This document shows positions 6,229 to 11,533 of a DNA stretch of 11,533 bases, piece after piece (the first letter of the stretch is position 1; each line of letters opens with the position of its first letter). The notes beneath the pieces are model-generated. The model saw only the letters and a list, made by a program, of their open reading frames with translations. It was not told the DNA's origin and ran no database searches. The position numbers were made by a program, and so were the translations under genes. Location: contig JADGQH010000078.1 in assembly GCA_017881985.1 (NCBI GenBank), positions 1 through 11,533 on the forward strand, in the 5' to 3' direction. This stretch comes from Chloroflexota bacterium. Its GTDB lineage: Bacteria; Chloroflexota; Limnocylindria; Limnocylindrales; CSP1-4.

Positions 6229-6750
6229 ATGCACGGACGATCACGCCGCCCCGGGACGCCGGTTCCCGTCGTGCCCGCGCCGGCGCCGGCGCCGCCGATC
6301 ACAGCCGTGCCGGCGAGCACGACGATCCCCGGACGAAGGTCGACCGTCGAGCCCCCGCGTGCCCCCGGGGAACGGACCACCAGCCCGGGAGCGACGGGCG
6401 GGACCGTGGCCACGCTGCCGCATCGCCCATCCGGCGGCGCGGTCGTGCACCTCGGCGGATCGGGAGCGCGGGTGGCCCGCGATCGGGCGGTCGACGGCGC
6501 CGAGATCGTGTCCGTCCCGCGGCGGTCACGAGCCCGCAGCCCGGAGCCCTACCTGGTCCGGATCCTCCGCGCGGTCGGCGACCGCTCGCCCGTCGTGATC
6601 GCCGGAATCCCGGACGAACGGACCGCCCTCGAGCGTGAGTTCGTCCGGATCGGCCATCACCCCGACCGATTCATCGAGGACCCGCACCTCGATGCGGCCG
6701 ACGACACGCTCCGCGCGCGCCTCCGGGCGCTTCGCTCGCACCCCGGCTGA
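6229..6750 (+). CDS. Hypothetical protein with Pro-rich N-terminus
   Basis: I do not recognise this 173-residue protein. The first 65 or so residues are Pro/Ala/Thr/Arg-rich and probably disordered, with no convincing signal peptide. From about residue 70 the sequence looks folded: GGAVVHLGGSGARVARDRAVDGAEIVSVP, then SPEPYLVRILRAVGDRSPVVIAGIPDERTALEREFVRIGHHPDRFIED, and a short Leu/Arg helix at the end. That hydrophobic strand VVIAGIPDE followed by the helix RTALEREFVRI faintly recalls the last domain of bacterial archaeo-eukaryotic release-factor-like (baeRF) proteins; this is a weak recollection, not an assignment. G/C at third codon positions is high, especially in the second half, and the start has a GGAGG site, so I take it as a real gene. 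It is transcribed divergently from the lipoprotein gene, and the regulator follows on the same strand after a gap of 144 bases. Confidence 0.62.
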   Translation: MHGRSRRPGTPVPVVPAPAPAPPITAVPASTTIPGRRSTVEPPRAPGERTTSPGATGGTVATLPHRPSGGAVVHLGGSGARVARDRAVDGAEIVSVPRRSRARSPEPYLVRILRAVGDRSPVVIAGIPDERTALEREFVRIGHHPDRFIEDPHLDAADDTLRARLRALRSHPG

Positions 6751-6773
6751 CAGGTAGCCGTCGGCCGGCGACG

Positions 6774-6809
6774 CCCGAATCGGGCCCCGAACCACCCGCT
6801 CGATTCGGG
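6774..6809. repeat. Inverted repeat upstream of the regulator
   Basis: CCCGAATC (6774-6781) and GATTCGGG (6802-6809) are perfect 8-base inverted arms with a 20-base spacer. The palindrome TCGGGCCCCGA (6780-6790) overlaps the left arm and extends into the spacer. No T run follows, so a classical terminator is unlikely. An operator for the regulator, or a transcript-end hairpin for the gene ending at 6750, are the two main readings. Confidence 0.5.
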
Positions 6810-6812
6810 GGC

Positions 6813-6841
6813 TGGACCGGTGCGTCCCGCGCGGCCACAAT
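6813..6841 (+). promoter_or_regulatory. Weak candidate promoter for the regulator (TGGACC-N17-CACAAT)
   Basis: TGGACC (6813-6818) and CACAAT (6836-6841) are 17 bases apart and resemble the sigma-70 consensus at four and five of six positions respectively. It would start transcription near 6848, inside the 5' part of the open frame, which would rule out the GTG at 6820 and favour the ATG at 6895 or 6901. The call rests on the match alone. Confidence 0.25.
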
Positions 6842-6894
6842 GGCGTCTCGCACCGGCGCTCGACCGGTGGGCTGGGGGGCCGGCATCGCCTGAC

Positions 6895-9800
6895 ATGGGG
6901 ATGGGACCGCAGTCCAAGCGGCCAGCTGCAGGGAACGGTCACGCCGGCGGCGCGGTCGTCCCCGCGAAGGTTCGGGCACCCCGCGTTCGGTGGCTGCCTC
7001 GCGAGCGCCTCGACAAGCTCCTGCCGCAGCTATGGGCGCATCGCCTGGCGCTCGTCGTCGCTCCGGCCGGGTCGGGGAAGACCACCCTCCTGGCCGGCTG
7101 GGCCGCGATGTCAGACCAGCCGGTGGCGTGGTATCGGGCCGAGAGCACCGACGGGAGCGAGGCGGAGCTGGTCGCCTGCCTCGAGGCGGCCTTCGCACCG
7201 GCGATCGTCGACCTGCCGCGTGGGTGGACGAGCGTCGAGGACGCCGTGGCCGCGCTCGAAGCGGCCGCCTCAACGAACGTTCTGCTGATCGTCGACGACC
7301 TCCACACGCTGACGGGATCCCCGGCCGAGGCCGCGTTCGAGCGCTTCATCGACTACGCGCCGCCGACGCTCGCGGTCCTCGCCGGCTCCCGGACATTCCC
7401 GCCCTTCAACCTCCCGCGGCGCCGGGTCTCCGGGGCGCTGCTGGAGATCAGCGTCGACGACCTGCGCTTTCGGTCGTGGGAGGTGGAGCGGCTCTTCCGC
7501 GACTTCTACGACGACGCCCTCCGCCCGGACGAGCTCGCCCGGCTCGCCCGCAGGACCGAGGGTTGGGCCGCCGGGCTGCAGCTCTTCCACCTCGCCACGC
7601 GCGGCAAGCCTCGCGATGAGCGGCTGCGGATCCTCGCGGGCCTCGGCTCCAGCCCCCGGTTCGTCCGCGACTACCTCGCGCGCAACGTGGTCGCGGAGCT
7701 CCCCGACGAGCTGCGCGACTTCCTCGTCCGGACCAGCGTCCTTCGCCGGCTGAGCGGGCCCCTCTGCGACGCGCTCCTCGCACGATCGGGGAGCCGGGAC
7801 CTGCTCGAGGAGCTCGAGCGACGCAGCGTCTTCACGGTTGCGCTCGACGATGAGGGGACGTTCCGCTATCACGAGGTCCTGCGCAGCCATCTCGAGGCCA
7901 TGCTCGTCGCGGAAGCCGGGGAGCAGGGCGCGCGGGAGCAGGCACGCCGGGCCGGAGAGCTCCTCGTGGCCGTCGGAGCGGTGGCGGAGGCCCTTGCCGC
8001 CTTCAGCCGCGCCGAGGACTGGTCCGCGGTGGATCGACTCCTCGAGCGGCACGGGGCGCGGATCGTCGATGGCCACGGGGCGTGGATCGACAGCCTCCCG
8101 GCGGCGCTCCTGGTGCAGGATCCGTGGCTCACGCTCGCCACTGCCCGGCGCCACCGCGCCGAGGGACGCTGGGGCCAGGCCCTCGACGCGTACGCCAGCG
8201 CCGAGGCGCTTTTCGGGGCGGGCGATTCGGGGGCCGCATGCCGGCGCGAGCGGGTGGCGCTCGCCGCGTGGCTCGACCCGCATCCCGCGCCGAGCACCGA
8301 GTGGACGGGCTGGCTGCGGGCGGCGGTCGCCCGCGATCCGCTCCTGCGGCGCGCACCCGTGGTTGCCGGCACCGCCACGGCCGGCCGAACCTCCAGCTCC
8401 GGGTCGACGTCGCCGGGCCCGGGTCCGGGCGCGGGCGAGCTGCTGGCGACCGGGCTCTCCGCGCTCGTGGCGGGACGCGTCAGGGACGCCAGGCCGCTCC
8501 TCGACGAGGCGGCCCGGGCCGCGGTTGACTCCCCGACGCTGGCCGCGGCTGCGGCACTCGGCGGAGCGGTCGCCGGGCTCCTCGCGGGCGACGCGCGGGA
8601 GGCCATCGAGGCCGAGGCGGCCGTGGCGGCCGCCGAAAGGCTCGGCGTCCCGTGGCTCGCCCAGGTCGGGCGGGCCGCGCTCGCGATCTCGCGGAGCCCG
8701 ATCGGCAGCGAGTATGGACGGGCCGACGCGTCGGCTGTCCGGATCGCCGCCGGTCGCGAGCAGGACCCGTGGGGAGAGGCGCTCGCCGCGCTCGCCGAAG
8801 GATGGGCCGCGCTCGAGGAGCCGGACGAGGCGGGTCCACCCCTGGAGATCGCCGTCGCCCGGTTCCGCGCGCTCGGTGCCTCTTCCCTCGAGGCCTGGGC
8901 GCGATCGCTCGCCGCCGGCTGCCTGGCCATTGAAGGCGCCCCGGCCGCCCGCGAGGCTGCCCTGGCCGCCGAGGCGTTCGCGCGGACGGCCGGCACGCCG
9001 GGGCCACATGCGCTCGCCTACGCGGCCCTCGCCATCGCGGATCCGGCGCATGCGCCGGATCTCCGCGCCCTTGCGGATGGCCTTTACGACGATACCGGGC
9101 TCTCCGAGCCCGAGGCGCTCCGACCGGCGGGCGTCCGATCGCACGCGCCGGAGGTCGGCGCCGGCGCGCACGAGGCGGCGGACGGGGTCCCGCCGCTCGA
9201 GATCCGGTGCTTCGGCGCGTTCTCGATCTCGGTCGCGGGCCGCGCCGTCGACCTTGCGTCGCTGAAGCCGCGTCCACGGGCGGTGCTGCGCCTGCTCGCC
9301 GTGAACGCCGGTCGACCCGTCCATCGCGAGGTGATCCAGGATGCGCTCTGGCGGGACGCCGACCCCGAGGCCGGGGCGCGGAGCCTCCACGTCGCGCTCT
9401 CGGCGCTCCGCCGGGAGCTCGAGCCGGCCGAGGTCCGCGGCAGCCGCGAGATCCTGCTTCGCGACGGCGACGCCTACCGGCTCGCGATCCCGCGTGGCTC
9501 GCGCGTCGACGTGCTCGCGTTCGAGGAGGCGATGAGCCGCGGACGCGCGGCTCGCGGACGCGACGACCCCGCCACCATCGCCGCGTATCGGGCGGCCGTT
9601 GCGGAATACGCCGGCGACCTGCTGCCGGAGGATGGCCCGGCCGACTGGGTCGTCGCCCGGCGCGAGCGGGCGCGTGCCGACTACGTCGAGGCGGCGCTCG
9701 GCCTCGCCGAGCTCGTCCTCGCCGAGCGGCCGGCGGAGGCCGCGGCCGTGTGCGTCGCGGCGCTTGGCATCGACCCGTATCACGACCCGCTCTGGCGGCT

Positions 9801-9984
9801 GCTCATCGATGCGCGGGAACGCGCCGGTGATCGCGCGGCAGCCGCGAGCGCACGGGCGAGCTACGCGCGCATGCTCGCCGATCTCGGGCTTGCCGAATCT
9901 GCCGGCGAGGCCCGCTCGACGGCAGGCTCCCACCCGGCCGAGTCCGCGCCGCTCACTTCGCCTCGCGGAACTCGACCTCGGTGA
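6895..9984 (+). CDS. MalT-like STAND NTPase fused to a C-terminal SARP (OmpR-HTH + BTAD) regulator
   Basis: This 1029-residue cytoplasmic transcriptional regulator begins with a MalT/AfsR-like STAND NTPase: Walker A APAGSGKTT (56-64) and Walker B LLIVDDLH (130-137). The MalT-type winged-helix segment includes FVRDYLARNVVAELPDEL, FLVRTSVLRRLSGPLCDALL and FRYHEVLRSHLEAML. A long Ala-rich helical repeat region follows, of the TPR kind, broken by a Ser/Gly/Pro linker around 8386-8436. At about residue 769 LEIRCFGAFSISVAGRAVDL opens an OmpR-type winged-helix DNA-binding domain (to about 865), then a bacterial transcriptional activator domain to the C-terminus. Proteins of this kind bind ATP and an effector, oligomerise and activate target promoters. 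The frame is open back to a GTG at 6820; I prefer the ATG at 6895 (6901 also possible) because the extra 25 residues look non-coding. No signal peptide. Target genes are unknown; the adjacent divergent cluster is a reasonable guess. Confidence 0.9.
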   Translation: MGMGPQSKRPAAGNGHAGGAVVPAKVRAPRVRWLPRERLDKLLPQLWAHRLALVVAPAGSGKTTLLAGWAAMSDQPVAWYRAESTDGSEAELVACLEAAFAPAIVDLPRGWTSVEDAVAALEAAASTNVLLIVDDLHTLTGSPAEAAFERFIDYAPPTLAVLAGSRTFPPFNLPRRRVSGALLEISVDDLRFRSWEVERLFRDFYDDALRPDELARLARRTEGWAAGLQLFHLATRGKPRDERLRILAGLGSSPRFVRDYLARNVVAELPDELRDFLVRTSVLRRLSGPLCDALLARSGSRDLLEELERRSVFTVALDDEGTFRYHEVLRSHLEAMLVAEAGEQGAREQARRAGELLVAVGAVAEALAAFSRAEDWSAVDRLLERHGARIVDGHGAWIDSLPAALLVQDPWLTLATARRHRAEGRWGQALDAYASAEALFGAGDSGAACRRERVALAAWLDPHPAPSTEWTGWLRAAVARDPLLRRAPVVAGTATAGRTSSSGSTSPGPGPGAGELLATGLSALVAGRVRDARPLLDEAARAAVDSPTLAAAAALGGAVAGLLAGDAREAIEAEAAVAAAERLGVPWLAQVGRAALAISRSPIGSEYGRADASAVRIAAGREQDPWGEALAALAEGWAALEEPDEAGPPLEIAVARFRALGASSLEAWARSLAAGCLAIEGAPAAREAALAAEAFARTAGTPGPHALAYAALAIADPAHAPDLRALADGLYDDTGLSEPEALRPAGVRSHAPEVGAGAHEAADGVPPLEIRCFGAFSISVAGRAVDLASLKPRPRAVLRLLAVNAGRPVHREVIQDALWRDADPEAGARSLHVALSALRRELEPAEVRGSREILLRDGDAYRLAIPRGSRVDVLAFEEAMSRGRAARGRDDPATIAAYRAAVAEYAGDLLPEDGPADWVVARRERARADYVEAALGLAELVLAERPAEAAAVCVAALGIDPYHDPLWRLLIDARERAGDRAAAASARASYARMLADLGLAESAGEARSTAGSHPAESAPLTSPRGTRPR

Positions 9985-11533
9985 TCGCGACGTTCGCGCC
10001 GCCGCTCGAGGCATAGACCGACTTCACGGTCAACCGGAAGGTCGTCGCTCCCTTGGCGGACACGTCGAACGACTGCGGGTCCTTGACGTCCTTGAGCTCG
10101 AGATCCCTGGACGCGACGGCCGCGCCCGACGCGTCGAGGAACTCGACGGTGATGTCGTGCGGGCGCGGGCTGCCCTGGAAATCGGGGACGGCGCCCGAGG
10201 TGACGAGGATCTTCGCGATGTCCGTCGCCGGGCTGAACCCGGCGCTGATGGTCGGGGCCGCCCCGCCCGTCACCGGAGCTGCCCAGTACGTGTTGCTGAA
10301 CCCGTCGAACGCTGCCTGGGCCGGGTGCCCCTTGACGGCCGGCCCGGTCGCCTGGCCGGCGCTGTGGACCGGGACCAGGTTCGGCGCAACGGTCTGCCGA
10401 ATGGACGAGATGAACGAGTTGACGCCGTCGCGCCAGTCGGGAACCACGGCGTACCCGACGACCGCGCCGACGAGCGCCGCGACGACGACGACCTGGATCA
10501 CGAGAGTGAGCAGCCGCCCGATCGAGAGCCCGCGGCGGCCCGCGCGGCCGTCGGTGCGCATGCTCTTCGGCCGCTCGCCGGCGGCAGCCGTGGTTCGACG
10601 TCGGCGGAAGATCCGCCGGTACCAGGGCACCTTCGGCGCCACCGCGACGACGGCCTCGGCCAGGGATTGGCCGCAGCGCCGGCAGAAACGCCGGGTCGGA
10701 TCGTTCCCGATCCGGCAGTTCCCACAGATGAGATCGCCCGGGTTTGCCGGCGGCGTCTCGGCCTGCGCCTGGCGGGCCGCCTGTCGGGCATGTTCCGGGC
10801 CGGGCCGAACCGCGACGGGCTGCCGGGATGCAGGCTGCTCCGGCATCGCCGTCGGCACGACGGCCGCGGGCTGGACGGCCGGAGTCACGACCGGTGCCGG
10901 CGGCGCGACCTGGCGAACCGGGCGGGCTGCGGGCGGCTGGGCGGGAGGGGCGACGGGCCGAGCGGCCGGCGGCTGAGCTGTCGGAAGGCCCGCCGTCGGC
11001 TCGGCGGGGGGCGGGGTGGCGACGATCGGCGGAGGGGTCGGACGGGCTGCCTCGAAGAGCGGACGTGGTCGCGGGATCGTGCCTCCGGAGCCGCCCAGGG
11101 CGGGTCGAATGCGCGGCGCAGCGGGCACGACCGGAGTGGCTGCCGGGGCCGGCGCGGCCGCGGGTCCCGGTTCGGGGATGGGTGCGGATTCGGCCACGGG
11201 CGTGGTGGTCGGTGTCGGCTCAGGCTCGCGCACCGGCTCGGGCACGACATCAGGCACCGGCTCGAGGATCGGGGCCGGTGCCACCATCGGCTCGGGCGGC
11301 GGCTCGACCACGATCGACGGCGCGGGAGCGGCCTCGGGTGCCGGGGCGGACACCATCGCCGCGATCGGCTCGGGCTGCGGCGCGGGCTGAGGCGCCGGTG
11401 CGGCGCTCGGCTCGGGCTGCGCCACGGGGGTCGGGGTCGATTCGGGCTCGGGCTCGGGCCCGGGAGCCAAGGCCGCGATCGGATCGGGCTCTGCCACGAC
11501 TGCGGGCTCGGGCGTGACCACGCGTTCGGATTC
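9953..11533 (-). CDS. Zinc-ribbon / transmembrane / discoidin-like protein (5' end beyond window)
   Basis: The frame is open from the right edge to the TGA at 9953. A GTG at 11521 exists, but the four codons before it (E-S-E-R) continue the same Glu-rich composition, so the true start probably lies outside. Counting from that GTG: residues 1-255 are low-complexity Pro/Ala/Glu/Val; 262-285 is a zinc ribbon with CGNC and CRRC (C266, C269, C280, C283); 300-335 is very basic; 337-360 is a transmembrane helix; 385-522 is a beta-rich domain with GHPAQAAFDGFSNTYWAAP, an F5/8C (discoidin) or NADase-type glycan-binding-like pattern. The expected topology places the zinc ribbon inside and the discoidin-like domain outside. 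Such zinc-ribbon/discoidin proteins occur in Actinobacteriota and Chloroflexota without assigned function. Its 3' end overlaps the convergent regulator gene by 32 bases. Confidence 0.82.
   Translation of the reverse strand, partial: ESERVVTPEPAVVAEPDPIAALAPGPEPEPESTPTPVAQPEPSAAPAPQPAPQPEPIAAMVSAPAPEAAPAPSIVVEPPPEPMVAPAPILEPVPDVVPEPVREPEPTPTTTPVAESAPIPEPGPAAAPAPAATPVVPAAPRIRPALGGSGGTIPRPRPLFEAARPTPPPIVATPPPAEPTAGLPTAQPPAARPVAPPAQPPAARPVRQVAPPAPVVTPAVQPAAVVPTAMPEQPASRQPVAVRPGPEHARQAARQAQAETPPANPGDLICGNCRIGNDPTRRFCRRCGQSLAEAVVAVAPKVPWYRRIFRRRRTTAAAGERPKSMRTDGRAGRRGLSIGRLLTLVIQVVVVAALVGAVVGYAVVPDWRDGVNSFISSIRQTVAPNLVPVHSAGQATGPAVKGHPAQAAFDGFSNTYWAAPVTGGAAPTISAGFSPATDIAKILVTSGAVPDFQGSPRPHDITVEFLDASGAAVASRDLELKDVKDPQSFDVSAKGATTFRLTVKSVYASSGGANVAITEVEFREAK

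Noticed and set aside
6820..6894. Upstream GTG start of the regulator at 6820
   Set aside because: The added residues look like translated spacer, and a candidate promoter overlaps this stretch. MalT-like proteins start shortly before the PAKVRAPRVRWLPRERL segment, so 6895 or 6901 fits better.
7270..10014. A 914-codon open frame on the minus strand opposite the regulator
   Set aside because: Its translation is Arg/Gly/Glu-rich without domain patterns and mirrors a gene with clear STAND, HTH and BTAD motifs. Long antisense frames are expected at this GC content.
10885..11480. Apparent repeat array of GGCTCGGGC-like units
   Set aside because: This is the coding sequence of Pro/Glu/Ala-rich protein repeats on the minus strand. 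Units are irregular, with no spacer structure, so it is not a CRISPR array or a distinct DNA repeat.
1..11533. A defence, toxin-antitoxin, phage or mobile-element system
   Set aside because: No nuclease, reverse transcriptase, integrase, transposase or Cas motif is visible. The only NTPases are ABC subunits and a STAND regulator with a DNA-binding effector domain rather than a toxic one.

Overview
The window is very GC-rich bacterial chromosomal DNA with strong G/C preference at third codon positions. It is densely packed, with overlapping stop/start codons and GTG starts. The gene content resembles high-GC Chloroflexota (Limnocylindria-type uncultivated lineages) or Actinobacteriota: a 'YQGYDGPRLGRR' ABC-2 permease, a FedB-like integral membrane protein, a secreted protein with an 'AGPTCPVE' motif, a MalT/SARP-type giant regulator and a zinc-ribbon/discoidin-like membrane protein. 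This placement comes from protein style only; no rRNA or marker gene is present. I see no tRNA, rRNA, CRISPR array, insertion sequence or phage gene.

Layout. (a) Positions 1-2567, minus strand: a three-gene ABC-2 export module in the order ATPase, permease, second ATPase. The genes overlap by 17 and 4 bases, and the second ATPase runs off the left edge. (b) Positions 2717-5095, minus strand: a tight three-gene unit of a CopC-like secreted protein with a C-terminal membrane anchor, a small lipoprotein, and a 12-helix FedB-like membrane protein. It lies just upstream of the ABC module on the same strand, separated by 149 bases that hold a likely -10 element. (c) Positions 5190-6083, minus strand: a lipoprotein with a Pro/Thr linker and a carboxypeptidase-regulatory-like beta domain. 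(d) Positions 6084-6228: a divergent promoter region with a 17-base-period repeat carrying GGAACC boxes. (e) Positions 6229-6750, plus strand: a short unrecognised protein with a good Shine-Dalgarno sequence. (f) Positions 6895-9984, plus strand: a giant regulator joining a MalT-like STAND NTPase to a C-terminal SARP (OmpR-type HTH plus BTAD) effector. (g) Positions 9953-11533, minus strand: a zinc-ribbon, transmembrane, discoidin-like protein with a very long Pro/Ala/Glu-rich N-terminal region. It converges on the regulator with overlapping 3' ends and runs off the right edge.

How the genes may work together. Most non-regulatory genes encode envelope or secreted proteins. CopC, the lipoprotein and the FedB-like protein probably act together at the outer face of the membrane. 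The CopC-like protein keeps the N-terminal histidine but lacks the usual C-terminal histidine of the Cu(II) site, so copper handling is uncertain. The ABC module may be co-transcribed with them or run from its own promoter. Three minus-strand genes have a TANNNT hexamer 6-9 bases upstream of the start codon and no Shine-Dalgarno sequence, which suggests leaderless transcripts. I found no clear, self-contained novel defence or mobile system. The best leads are the CopC/lipoprotein/FedB-like unit, the repeat-bearing divergent promoter and the regulator's domain order.
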